A stretch of DNA of 7,444 nucleotides, taken from positions 1 to 7,444 of the forward strand of contig CAVKYO010000077.1 in the NCBI GenBank assembly GCA_963660495.1, read 5' to 3'. The stretch is from CAG-877 sp963660495 (GTDB lineage Bacteria > Bacillota_I > Bacilli_A > RF39 > UBA660). Under the pieces are notes generated by a model, which saw only the letters and a list, made by a program, of their open reading frames with translations, searched no databases and had not been told where the DNA came from. Shown in pieces: positions 1 to 6,143 of the stretch (positions are counted from its first letter, which is position 1; each line of letters opens with the position of its first letter). The translations under genes were made by a program, and so were the position numbers.

Positions 1-55
1 CATATAAATAAAGGGAAAGTGGGATTTTAACTTCTAAATAACTGTCAAACTCGGG
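1..55. mobile_element. Probable insertion-sequence end, left boundary
   Basis: No gene is visible here. The last 17 bases (39-55) are a perfect inverted copy of 7390-7406 at the other end of the window, and the sequence switches abruptly into the body of rpmE right after them. The simplest reading is that bases 1-55 are the terminus of an insertion sequence inserted at the rpmE start, with 39-55 its terminal inverted repeat. The transposase lies outside the window, so the family cannot be named. The length to the junction is exactly 55, as it is on the right, which fits a contig ending in a multicopy repeat. An alternative is one arm of an invertible segment. Confidence 0.5.
39..55 (+). repeat. 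17-bp inverted repeat, left copy
   Basis: TAACTGTCAAACTCGGG is the exact reverse complement of 7390-7406. The flanking bases differ on both sides (A38 against G, A56 against T), so the match is sharply bounded. The CTCGGG end is unusually GC-rich for this window. The repeat ends where recognisable rpmE coding sequence begins. Confidence 0.85.
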
Positions 56-69
56 ATATACATCCAACA

Positions 70-264
70 ATGGTAGACTGTACAGTTACTTGTGCTTGTG
101 GAGAAACATTTACAGTTAAATCAACAAAACCAGAAATAAGTGTTGAAGTTTGTTCAAAATGTCATCCATTCTATACAGGAAAACAAAGTAGAGCATCTCG
201 TGCTGGTAGAGTAGATAAATTTAATAGAAAATATGGTTTAAATCAAAACGAAACTGCTGAATAA
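70..264 (+). CDS. rpmE: 50S ribosomal protein bL31, 5' end lost
   Basis: This is bL31 of the zinc-binding type, a late-assembling protein of the large ribosomal subunit. The CACG and CSKC motifs supply all four zinc cysteines, and HPFYTGKQ and GRVDKFNRKYG are family signatures. Homology starts upstream of the only ATG: codons 55-69 read D-I-H-P-T, matching the usual MKxxIHP beginning. Before them the frame runs into the 17-bp repeat and reaches a stop at 28-30 without any start codon. No ribosome binding site precedes the ATG at 70. The gene therefore seems to have lost its promoter, Shine-Dalgarno and first codons to an insertion. A protein starting at 70 would lack about eight N-terminal residues. 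It may be a pseudogene, or it may be weakly expressed. The family is certain; the functional state is not. Confidence 0.85.
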   Translation: MVDCTVTCACGETFTVKSTKPEISVEVCSKCHPFYTGKQSRASRAGRVDKFNRKYGLNQNETAE

Positions 265-275
265 GCGGTTTTTTC
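251..275 (+). terminator. Rho-independent terminator of rpmE
   Basis: AACTGCT (252-258) pairs with AGCGGTT (264-270) across a GAATA loop, including one G-T pair, and a run of T follows from 269. The stop codon TAA (262-264) lies in the loop and stem, so the terminator overlaps the end of the coding sequence. Confidence 0.75.
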
Positions 276-287
276 TTTTCAAATATA

Positions 288-296
288 TGTTATAAT
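288..296 (+). promoter_or_regulatory. Extended -10 promoter for rpiB
   Basis: TGTTATAAT is a perfect -10 hexamer (291-296) with a TG extension (288-289). It lies just after the rpmE terminator and 22 bp before the rpiB start. No good -35 is seen; the spacing would place it in the T-rich terminator tail. It probably drives rpiB and the overlapping DUF1146 gene. Confidence 0.6.
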
Positions 297-318
297 TACA
301 AAAGAGGAGATATAAAAT

Positions 319-762
319 ATGAAGATAGGATTTGCTAGTGACCATAGAGGTTACAAATTAAAAAAAGAATTAATAAATGAATTAAAAAAAGAAAACTATG
401 AAATAATAGATTATGGAACTGATAGTGAAGAATCAACTGATTATCCAGACTATGCTTTTAAATTAGGAGAAAGTGTTGTTAATAAAAATGTTGATTTTGG
501 AGTAGCTATCTGTGGCTCAGGTATAGGAATAAGTATTGCTTGTAACAAAGTAAAGGGTATTCGTTGCGCAAAAGTTTCAACTAAAGAAGAATCTGAAGTG
601 ACTAGAATTGATAATGATTCAAACATAGTAGCATTTGGCGAAAAAACATCATTTGACGAAGCTCTTGCTATAGTTAAAACATTTATTAATACAGAAAGTT
701 CAGATTTAGAAAAACATAAAAGAAGAATTAATAAAATAAAAGAATATGAGGAAACACACTAA
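319..762 (+). CDS. rpiB: Ribose-5-phosphate isomerase B (RpiB/LacAB family)
   Basis: The cytosolic enzyme interconverts ribose 5-phosphate and ribulose 5-phosphate in the non-oxidative pentose phosphate pathway. The 147 residues match the family length. Visible signatures are the ASDHRG N-terminal strand, TDYPDYA, the active-site CGSGIGISIA loop with Cys65, the NKVKGIRCA strand and a C-terminal KHKRRI stretch. One key residue departs: where E. coli RpiB and B. subtilis YwlF have R-x-H-N-D, this protein reads R-I-D-N-D, so the conserved histidine is Asp98. Activity may be altered, or specificity may have shifted to another aldose phosphate. A GAGGAG ribosome binding site precedes the ATG. The stop codon shares its last base with the start of the DUF1146 gene, which implies co-transcription. 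Confidence 0.9.
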   Translation: MKIGFASDHRGYKLKKELINELKKENYEIIDYGTDSEESTDYPDYAFKLGESVVNKNVDFGVAICGSGIGISIACNKVKGIRCAKVSTKEESEVTRIDNDSNIVAFGEKTSFDEALAIVKTFINTESSDLEKHKRRINKIKEYEETH

Positions 763-959
763 TGTCAGGTAAATTTTTTCTATATGTAGCTGTAACTATT
801 CTAGTAATCTGGTCATTAGATTCCGTAAATATAAATCAAATTTTCAAAAAAAACAAAATAATTCAAGCAAGAGTATTTTACTTTTTATTAGCTATTTCAA
901 TGATTTATTTAGTGACTAATTTTATAATGGATTTATTTACTTCTGGAAAAATTTTTTAA
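762..959 (+). CDS. DUF1146 (YwzB-like) small membrane protein
   Basis: This 65-residue protein has two hydrophobic segments (about residues 4-19 and 39-58) joined by a short basic loop. The pattern WSLDSVNINQIFKK, then QARVFYFLLAISMIYLVTNF, resembles the DUF1146 family typified by B. subtilis YwzB, whose function is unknown to me. Its start overlaps the rpiB stop by one base (TAATG), and GAGGAAA (748-754) is its ribosome binding site, so it should be translated from the rpiB transcript. In Bacilli this family often lies in the same neighbourhood as murA, spoIID and spoIIQ, which agrees with the genes downstream. The two-helix membrane topology is well supported; the family call is from memory of the pattern. 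Confidence 0.75.
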   Translation: MSGKFFLYVAVTILVIWSLDSVNINQIFKKNKIIQARVFYFLLAISMIYLVTNFIMDLFTSGKIF

Positions 960-980
960 AAGAAGTATAAATCTTTTTTT
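958..980 (+). terminator. Weak AT-only terminator candidate
   Basis: AAAAGA (958-963) can pair with TCTTTT (972-977) over an 8-base loop, with T to 982. The stem is short and has a single G-C pair, so termination here would be inefficient. It sits between the DUF1146 stop and the spoIIQ start. Confidence 0.3.
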
Positions 981-991
981 TTGGTTAAAAC
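965..991 (+). promoter_or_regulatory. Possible sporulation (sigma F-type) promoter for spoIIQ
   Basis: GTATA (965-969) and GGTTAAAAC (983-991) resemble the -35 and -10 elements recognised by sigma F. The spacing is 13 rather than about 15, and the final T is C. B. subtilis spoIIQ is transcribed by sigma F, which motivates the guess. A TATAAT at 993-998 is too close to the start (1010): transcription from it would begin inside or after the ribosome binding site. Low confidence. Confidence 0.25.
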
Positions 992-1009
992 TTATAATGA
1001 GGTGAAAAA

Positions 1010-1642
1010 ATGGTAAAAAGAAAATTAAAATCCTTTGTAATACCGAGTATTGCTGTTTTTCTAATAATAGTAGGTGCCTTCATTAGTATTGTAAACATGA
1101 AAGATTCAGGAAAAGATGAAGAATTAAGTAATGTTGATTTTGTAACTAACACAATTCTAAATGATGATGTAGCTGTTATTAATACTAGTACTAAAGTAAT
1201 TAATCCATATACTGACCAAACAGTAACAATAGGAAAATCCTTTTATGATTTTAAAGGAACTGCAGAACAACAAGAAAAATCTATTATCTATCATGATAAT
1301 ACATACTTACAAAATACAGGAATAGATTTTATAAGTCAAAACGTATTTGAAGTGGTATCAGTATTACCAGGAACAGTAGCGGATGTTTCAGATAATGAGA
1401 GTTTAGGTAAAACAGTTCAAATAAAACATGACAATGGATACGTATCAGTATATCAAAGTTTATCAGAAGTTTCGGTTAAAAAAGGAGATAGTATTAATCA
1501 AGGACAAGTACTAGGTAAGTCTGGTACTAATGAACTAGATAAAGAAATAGGCAACCATTTGCATTTTGAGTTTTATGCCTCCGGTCAAATAGTAGATCCT
1601 AACCTTTATTTAGATAAAGAGTTATCAAAAAACGAAGAGTAA
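1010..1642 (+). CDS. spoIIQ: SpoIIQ-like sporulation protein, degenerate M23/LytM domain
   Basis: SpoIIQ is a forespore membrane protein whose LytM domain faces the space around the forespore and binds SpoIIIAH, forming the mother cell-forespore channel. Here a basic N-terminus and one membrane helix (about 8-29) are followed by a linker and a LytM domain (about 95-200). The third zinc-site motif, H183-L-H185, is intact. The first motif, normally H-x3-D, reads N102-T-G-I-D106, so the metal-binding histidine is missing and peptidase activity is unlikely. Bacillus SpoIIQ is likewise degenerate, whereas clostridial versions keep the histidine. The next gene is mbl, as in the B. subtilis spoIIQ-spoIIID-mbl region, which favours SpoIIQ over a generic M23 peptidase. 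GAGGTG (999-1004) sits 5 bases before the ATG. Confidence 0.75.
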   Translation: MVKRKLKSFVIPSIAVFLIIVGAFISIVNMKDSGKDEELSNVDFVTNTILNDDVAVINTSTKVINPYTDQTVTIGKSFYDFKGTAEQQEKSIIYHDNTYLQNTGIDFISQNVFEVVSVLPGTVADVSDNESLGKTVQIKHDNGYVSVYQSLSEVSVKKGDSINQGQVLGKSGTNELDKEIGNHLHFEFYASGQIVDPNLYLDKELSKNEE

Positions 1643-1662
1643 TACTATATTACTCTTTTTTT
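1635..1662 (+). terminator. Rho-independent terminator of spoIIQ
   Basis: AAGAGTAAT (1635-1643) pairs perfectly with ATTACTCTT (1649-1657) over a 5-base loop, followed by T to 1662. The spoIIQ stop codon (1640-1642) lies inside the left arm. Confidence 0.85.
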
Positions 1663-1706
1663 AATAAAAAAAGACGAATAATAATATATTATAAGTAAAA
1701 GAGATG

Positions 1707-1715
1707 TGATAAAAT
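1707..1715 (+). promoter_or_regulatory. Extended -10 promoter candidate for mbl
   Basis: TGATAAAAT combines a TG extension with a 5-of-6 match to TATAAT (1710-1715). It lies 20 bp before the mbl start, so a transcript would begin near the AAAGGA ribosome binding site. The -35 region is AT-rich and unconvincing. Confidence 0.4.
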
Positions 1716-1735
1716 TAAAATGAAAGGAATGTGAC

Positions 1736-2737
1736 ATGATGTTAGCAAAAGATATAGGAATAGATTTAGGAACGGCAAACGTTTTAATATATATAAAAGG
1801 ACAAGGAATAGTTTTAAATGAACCAAGTATTGTTGCAGTTGAAACAGAGACAAAAAGAGTAATAGCGGTAGGAGAAGCAGCAAGAGAAATGTTAGGAAGA
1901 ACTCCAGGTAAAATAAAAGCCATTAGGCCAATGAAAGATGGTGTAATTGCTGACTTTGAAATTACTGAAATTATGTTAAATGAATTTATTAAGAAAATAA
2001 AGGCTAGAAATTTATTTTCAAGACCTAGAATATTAATTTGTTGTCCTACTAATATTACACAAGTTGAAAAAAATGCTATCAAAGAAGCAGCTGAGCGAAC
2101 TGGAGCAAGAAGAGTTTACATAGAAGAAGAGCCAAAGGTAGCGGCTATTGGTGCTGGCATGGATATATCTAAGCCAGAAGCAAACATGGTAGTAGACATT
2201 GGTGGAGGAACAACTGATATAGCGATTCTATCACTTAATGGCATAGTTGTCTCATCATCAATAAAATTAGCAGGAAATATATTTGATCAAGATATTATAA
2301 GGTATATAAGAGATAAATATAAACTTCTTATTGGTGAAAAAACAGCTGAAGACATTAAAATAAATTTTGCTACTGTTTATAAACCGAGTCGTAAACAAAA
2401 GAAAGAAGTAAAAGGAAGAAGTTTAATAACAGGTCTACCATCAACAATAGAAATTACTCAAGATGAAACAACAGAAGCACTAAAAGAAAGCATTACAAAA
2501 ATTATCAAAGAAACAATAGCTGTATTAGAACAAGCAGATCCAGAGTTATCCGCAGATATTGTGGAAAAAGGTATTGTTCTAACTGGTGGTGGAGCTCTTT
2601 TAAAAGGTTTAATCAACTTATTTGAACAAGAATTAAAAGTACCAATACTTATCGCAACCTCACCATTAACTTGTGTTGTTGAAGGAACAGGTGTACTTTT
2701 AGAAGATATAAAAAGTTTAGAAAATGACCAAAATTAG
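1736..2737 (+). CDS. mbl: Mbl, MreB-family actin-like cell-shape protein
   Basis: This membrane-associated bacterial actin organises lateral wall synthesis in rod-shaped cells. The 333 residues match the family. The first phosphate loop is D6-IGIDLGTANV, the second is D154-IGGGTTD, and the adenosine motif is T283-GGG near the C-terminus. PRILICCPTNIT, EEEPKVAAIGAG and KLLIGEKTAEDIK are MreB/Mbl blocks. Mbl is preferred over MreB because the start (LAKDIGIDLGTANVLI, then VLNEPS) closely follows B. subtilis Mbl (FARDIGIDLGTANVLI), and because spoIIQ is the upstream neighbour. The spoIIID gene that normally lies between them is absent. Translation could start at 1736 or 1739. The AAAGGA site (1723-1728) is better spaced for 1736, while 1739 aligns exactly with the family start. 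No mreC or mreD lies beside it, as expected for mbl. Confidence 0.9.
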   Translation: MMLAKDIGIDLGTANVLIYIKGQGIVLNEPSIVAVETETKRVIAVGEAAREMLGRTPGKIKAIRPMKDGVIADFEITEIMLNEFIKKIKARNLFSRPRILICCPTNITQVEKNAIKEAAERTGARRVYIEEEPKVAAIGAGMDISKPEANMVVDIGGGTTDIAILSLNGIVVSSSIKLAGNIFDQDIIRYIRDKYKLLIGEKTAEDIKINFATVYKPSRKQKKEVKGRSLITGLPSTIEITQDETTEALKESITKIIKETIAVLEQADPELSADIVEKGIVLTGGGALLKGLINLFEQELKVPILIATSPLTCVVEGTGVLLEDIKSLENDQN

Positions 2738-2751
2738 ACCTGGTCATTTTT
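2721..2751 (+). terminator. Rho-independent terminator of mbl
   Basis: AAAATGACCA (2721-2730) and TGGTCATTTT (2741-2750) form a perfect 10-bp stem over a 10-base loop, running into T. The mbl stop codon TAG (2735-2737) is in the loop. The A run on the left arm could make it work on the other strand too, but no - strand gene lies nearby. Confidence 0.85.
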
Positions 2752-2780
2752 ATATGTCAAAATACCATTGTATTTTATCC

Positions 2781-2808
2781 TTGCGAATATACTAAAATTT
2801 GGTATAAT
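2781..2808 (+). promoter_or_regulatory. Strong sigma A-type promoter for tagO
   Basis: TTGCGA (2781-2786) and TATAAT (2803-2808) are 16 bp apart, with a TG extension at 2800-2801. Transcription would begin near 2814-2815. This rules out the ATG at 2814 as a normally initiated start and decides for the ATG at 2832. Confidence 0.75.
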
Positions 2809-2831
2809 TAAAGATGAAAGAAGTGAAAAAC

Positions 2832-3929
2832 ATGAGAACACAAATTCTTGCGTCGAGTAAAATTGTTCTGGTAACATTTCTTTTTTCTGCATTGATAATG
2901 ATTTTAATGAAAAAAGTTGCAGTCCATATTGGCGCTATGGACATACCAAGAACTGAAGAAGGAAATAGGCATATTCATAAAGTTGCTACTCCAAAGCTTG
3001 GTGGAGTCGGGATCTTTTTATCATTCTTATTTGGATATATGCTATTTGGCGAACAAAGTATAAGAATGAATTCAATTCTGATAGGTAGTTTTATAATGGT
3101 ATTAACTGGAATAGTTGATGATATAAAGCCGATACGACCATATCAGAAATTACTAGGTCACATAGCGGCAGCCTCAGTTATAACATTTTATGGTGGAATA
3201 CGACTAGATAACATTACGGCATTTGGATTTTATATTGACTTTGGTATCATGTCTTATCCATTAACAATACTATTTTTAATAGCATGTACCAACATAATTA
3301 ATTTAATTGATGGACTAGATGGCCTGTCTGGTGGTGTTTGCAGTATATTTTATTTAACAATTGGTATAATTGGCTTCTATCAAGGAAGATACGGAAGCTT
3401 AGTAATGATATTAACGTTTATTATGTTAGGATCAACCTTAGGATTTTTACTACACAATTTTCATCCAGCAAAAATATTTGCAGGTGACTGTGCAACCTTT
3501 ATGGGATTTATCATTGGAGTAATAACCTTGTTAGAATTTAAAGGTCCGGCACTTATATCATTTTTCGTACCAGTTACAATACTAGGTATACCAATACTAG
3601 ATACTCTATTTGCTATAATAAGAAGATTATTGCGAGGGCAACCGCCATTTCAAGCAGATAAAGAACATTTACATCATCAATTATTAGGAATGAACTTTTC
3701 ACAACAAACAACAGTATTAATAATTTATGGGATAAACATTTTATTTGCTGCGGCTTCAATACTATATACACTAAAAGATCCAATATTAGGAAGAATAATA
3801 TATATCATAATATTGATTATAGTTTTATGGTTTGTTTTCCACACAACAATAATATCTGACAAAAGTCCACAAATAACACAAAAAATCGAATCAAAATTAG
3901 GATTAACTAAAAAGAAAGCAAAAAAATAA
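2832..3929 (+). CDS. tagO: UDP-GlcNAc:undecaprenyl-phosphate GlcNAc-1-phosphate transferase (TagO/WecA type)
   Basis: This polytopic membrane enzyme moves GlcNAc-1-phosphate from UDP-GlcNAc to undecaprenyl phosphate, the first step of wall teichoic acid and related polymers. The 365 residues hold about ten or eleven hydrophobic segments. Family motifs appear in order: D96-D97 followed by IKPIRPYQK (Mg2+ and nucleotide site), N154-IINLIDGLDGL with D160 and D163, D219 in HPAKIFAGDCATFMGF, and the H279-LHH loop after RRLLRGQPPF. The early PRTEEGNRHIH...PKLGG block and the HLHH loop fit WecA/TagO rather than MraY, which acts on UDP-MurNAc-pentapeptide. An in-frame ATG at 2814 falls at the expected transcription start, so the ATG at 2832, preceded by a weak GAAGTG, was chosen. 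No tagA, tagB or other teichoic acid gene is in the window, so the final polymer is unknown. Confidence 0.9.
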   Translation: MRTQILASSKIVLVTFLFSALIMILMKKVAVHIGAMDIPRTEEGNRHIHKVATPKLGGVGIFLSFLFGYMLFGEQSIRMNSILIGSFIMVLTGIVDDIKPIRPYQKLLGHIAAASVITFYGGIRLDNITAFGFYIDFGIMSYPLTILFLIACTNIINLIDGLDGLSGGVCSIFYLTIGIIGFYQGRYGSLVMILTFIMLGSTLGFLLHNFHPAKIFAGDCATFMGFIIGVITLLEFKGPALISFFVPVTILGIPILDTLFAIIRRLLRGQPPFQADKEHLHHQLLGMNFSQQTTVLIIYGINILFAAASILYTLKDPILGRIIYIIILIIVLWFVFHTTIISDKSPQITQKIESKLGLTKKKAKK

Positions 3930-3935
3930 TAAGCC

Positions 3936-3964
3936 AAGGAGTACTAAGTAAAAGTACTCCTTTT
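3936..3964 (+). terminator. Terminator of tagO
   Basis: AAGGAGTACT (3936-3945) pairs perfectly with AGTACTCCTT (3953-3962) over a 7-base loop. Only four T (3961-3964) follow before AAA, so the stem is strong but the release tract is short. Some read-through into agrA is possible. No clear sigma A promoter is seen in the 45 bp before agrA. Confidence 0.75.
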
Positions 3965-4008
3965 AAATTAACTAAACTAACTGGAAAATTATGGAAAAAG
4001 GAGACTAT

Positions 4009-4740
4009 ATGATTAATTTTATAATATGTGAAGATGAAGATATTTTAGCGAAAAAATATATAAATGAGATAGATAAGCTTATGATGAATAATGATTCTGA
4101 ATATAAAATTCATAGGTACACAGGATATACAAAAACTTGGCAAAGTTATGCTAAAGACAATAAAGAATTTAAAATATATATTCTAGATATTAAAACAAAG
4201 GAAGGATCAGGAATAGATGCTGCTAGAAAAATAAGAGAAGAATTTGATGATTGGGTTTCAATGATAATAATTGTAACGGCATATTCAGAATATAAATATG
4301 AAGCCTTAAGTAAGCGTTTAATGTTAGTAGATTTTATTAATAAATTGTATAATCTTGAACAAAAATTACAGGAAGCTTTATTAATATGTATGAAACATTA
4401 TGATAACAAAATTAAAAGTATAAAATTCAACTATCACAATGTTACCCATAATATTGAACTACGAAATATACTATATATTGAAAAAGAACCTGGAACAAAG
4501 AAAAGTAAACTCAAAACTATTCATGGTGAATTCATTATCCCGGGACCATTAGACGATATAATGAAACAGTTGGATAATAGATTTAGAAAATGTGGTAGAA
4601 GTCTAATTATAAATATAAAACGAATTGAACATTATAATACAAAATCAAACACAGTAGTATTCAATAATGGCGATGTTTTAATAACAGTACCAAGAGAAAG
4701 AAAAAAGGAGCTAGAGAGATATGTTAGAGGTTTGGACTAA
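4009..4740 (+). CDS. agrA: AgrA-like LytTR response regulator
   Basis: This cytoplasmic DNA-binding response regulator is the presumed partner of the overlapping kinase. Residues 1-120 are a receiver: acidic pocket E8-D11, phospho-acceptor Asp60 in YILDIKT, Thr90 in VTAYSE and Lys112 in FINKL. Residues about 136-243 are a LytTR domain: the ILYIEKE strand, a conserved FRKCGRSLIINIKRIEHY block and a terminal VPRERKKELERYV helix. The AgrA/VirR class binds paired 9-bp direct repeats. An in-frame ATG at 3991 exists, but AAAAAGGAG (3995-4003) is ideally spaced for 4009. The stop overlaps agrC by 20 bases, indicating translational coupling. Placing the regulator before the kinase is the reverse of the usual agrBDCA order. 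The symbol is by analogy; target genes are unknown. Confidence 0.85.
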   Translation: MINFIICEDEDILAKKYINEIDKLMMNNDSEYKIHRYTGYTKTWQSYAKDNKEFKIYILDIKTKEGSGIDAARKIREEFDDWVSMIIIVTAYSEYKYEALSKRLMLVDFINKLYNLEQKLQEALLICMKHYDNKIKSIKFNYHNVTHNIELRNILYIEKEPGTKKSKLKTIHGEFIIPGPLDDIMKQLDNRFRKCGRSLIINIKRIEHYNTKSNTVVFNNGDVLITVPRERKKELERYVRGLD

Positions 4741-6028
4741 ATTTATATGTGCATTAATAATGACATTATATGGAATATATGTCATTAAGAAAATCACTAA
4801 TAGGAAAATTAAAATTCTAAATATAAAAACAATATTCAGTATACTATTATTATGTATATCTACGGTAGTTATTTCACAAAACGAATATGCAGGAATAGGA
4901 ACTATAGCTATATTTGCACTACAAATAATTGTTTATAAGGGAATATTTGATATAAATATTGAGGAATCACTTATAGTATGTGGAATATTAATGATGTTAA
5001 CATTTATTGGTGATGCTATTGGTGGATTAATTTTAAGAAATTTTTATAGTGTTAGCGAATTTAGAAAAATAGCATCTGTTAAAATTGGAGCAAATATTTT
5101 AGTAGCATTGTTTGGCATAATCATTACTAATATAAAATTTGTACTTGTTCAATTAAAAAGTTTTTATGAAAACATATCAAAAAATAAATCAATATCAAAC
5201 ACCTTATTTATAATATTATTAATCATAGGATTAACATCTTTATCACATAATACGACAAAAACATCAGGAATGAATACAAATTATTTAATTAATATAGTAA
5301 TAATGGTTATATTTTTTGTTTTAGCATATCTATTTATACGTAGTAAAAACAATTATGACAAATTAAACTCTGAATATGAAAGTATGTTTAGTTATGTACA
5401 AAACTTTGAAGATTGGATAGAAAAAGAACAATTAAATCGTCATGAATATAAAAATCAATTAGCCGTCTTACGCTGCTTAACCAGCGAGAAAAAAGTAAAA
5501 GACAAGATAGATGAAATCTTAGAAGATAGTATTAATGTTGAAGGAGAGGTAGTTCATCAACTAAAGACTTTGCCAAAAGGTGGTATTAAAGGGCTAATGT
5601 ATTATAAATCAGCTATAGCTCAAAAAAATAAAATTGATTTAACGGCGAATATTAGTATAGAACTACATTCGATATTAGAGGATTTATCCGAAAAGGAAGT
5701 TAAGGTACTATGCCATTTAATAGGAATCTATTTTGACAACGCCATTGAAGCCGCAAAAGAAACTAAAAAGAAAAAAGTTTTAATAGAAATATATGAAATT
5801 AAAGATCACGTTACTTTTGTATTTTCAAATACATTTAAAAAAGCCAAAAACTTCGATGATAGAAATAAGAAAGGAGTATCAACTAAAGGAGAAGGGCACG
5901 GTAACGGACTATATTATGCTTCAAAATTAATTAGTCAAAATTCATCCTGGTTAAGTCAAAAACAAGAGGTAATAGATAAATATTATATTCAACAAATTAC
6001 TGTGACAAGAAAAAAAGACTGCAAATAA
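4721..6028 (+). CDS. agrC: AgrC-like membrane sensor histidine kinase (HPK10/GHKL)
   Basis: This is the predicted receptor for the cyclic peptide. The N-terminal half (about 1-208) has six or seven hydrophobic segments, like the AgrC sensor domain, with no PAS or HAMP domain. A helix follows with the phospho-acceptor His241 in NRHEYKNQL, the H-x-Y-x-N signature of HPK10 kinases. The C-terminal ATPase has N340 in YFDNAIEAA (N box) and a glycine-rich GEGHGNGLYYASKL lid, giving a GHKL domain of ordinary length. The total of 435 residues matches AgrC proteins. AAGGAG (4705-4710) lies 10 bases before the ATG. The gene starts inside agrA and ends at a terminator shared with the opposing agrBD operon. 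The ligand is inferred from the adjacent agrD, not shown. Confidence 0.9.
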   Translation: MLEVWTKFICALIMTLYGIYVIKKITNRKIKILNIKTIFSILLLCISTVVISQNEYAGIGTIAIFALQIIVYKGIFDINIEESLIVCGILMMLTFIGDAIGGLILRNFYSVSEFRKIASVKIGANILVALFGIIITNIKFVLVQLKSFYENISKNKSISNTLFIILLIIGLTSLSHNTTKTSGMNTNYLINIVIMVIFFVLAYLFIRSKNNYDKLNSEYESMFSYVQNFEDWIEKEQLNRHEYKNQLAVLRCLTSEKKVKDKIDEILEDSINVEGEVVHQLKTLPKGGIKGLMYYKSAIAQKNKIDLTANISIELHSILEDLSEKEVKVLCHLIGIYFDNAIEAAKETKKKKVLIEIYEIKDHVTFVFSNTFKKAKNFDDRNKKGVSTKGEGHGNGLYYASKLISQNSSWLSQKQEVIDKYYIQQITVTRKKDCK

Positions 6029-6034
6029 AAAAAC

Positions 6035-6078
6035 AAAAAACTAAGAAAATTTTCGATAGTGAAAAATCTTAGTTTTTT
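6035..6078. terminator. Bidirectional terminator between agrC and agrD
   Basis: AAAAAACTAAGA (6035-6046) pairs perfectly with TCTTAGTTTTTT (6067-6078). The inner TTTTC and GAAAA can extend the stem. T follows the stem on the + strand, and the A run before it gives T on the - strand, so it can end transcripts from both convergent operons. Confidence 0.85.
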
Positions 6079-6103
6079 ATTTGTCAGTAAAATTTAAAAC
6101 ACG

Positions 6104-6126
6104 AAAAAACTGCCTTTTCAGCAGTT
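6104..6126 (-). terminator. Terminator of the agrBD operon
   Basis: On the - strand AACTGC (6126-6121) pairs with GCAGTT (6113-6108) over a 7-base loop, followed by a T run (6109-6104). It lies 18 bases past the agrD stop. Together with the hairpin at 6035-6078 it gives the - strand operon two stops in tandem. Confidence 0.75.
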
Positions 6127-6143
6127 CTTAACAAGACGCTTTT

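Noticed and set aside
993..998. TATAAT as the spoIIQ promoter
   Set aside because: It is 12 bp from the start codon, so transcription would begin within or after the GAGGTG ribosome binding site.
1645..2082. Long open frames on the - strand, including one opposite the start of mbl
   Set aside because: They lie antisense to the well-supported mbl coding sequence, have no ribosome binding site or recognisable domain, and arise from AT-rich codon bias.
2814..2831. Earlier in-frame ATG for tagO
   Set aside because: The TATAAT at 2803-2808 puts the transcription start at about this ATG, leaving no room for a ribosome binding site.
3725..3937. Open frame on the - strand opposite the end of tagO
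   Set aside because: It is antisense to conserved TagO sequence, starts inside the gene without a promoter or ribosome binding site, and shows no family pattern.
3991..4008. Earlier in-frame ATG for agrA
   Set aside because: The strong AAAAAGGAG lies downstream of it and is correctly spaced for 4009, where the receiver domain starts normally.
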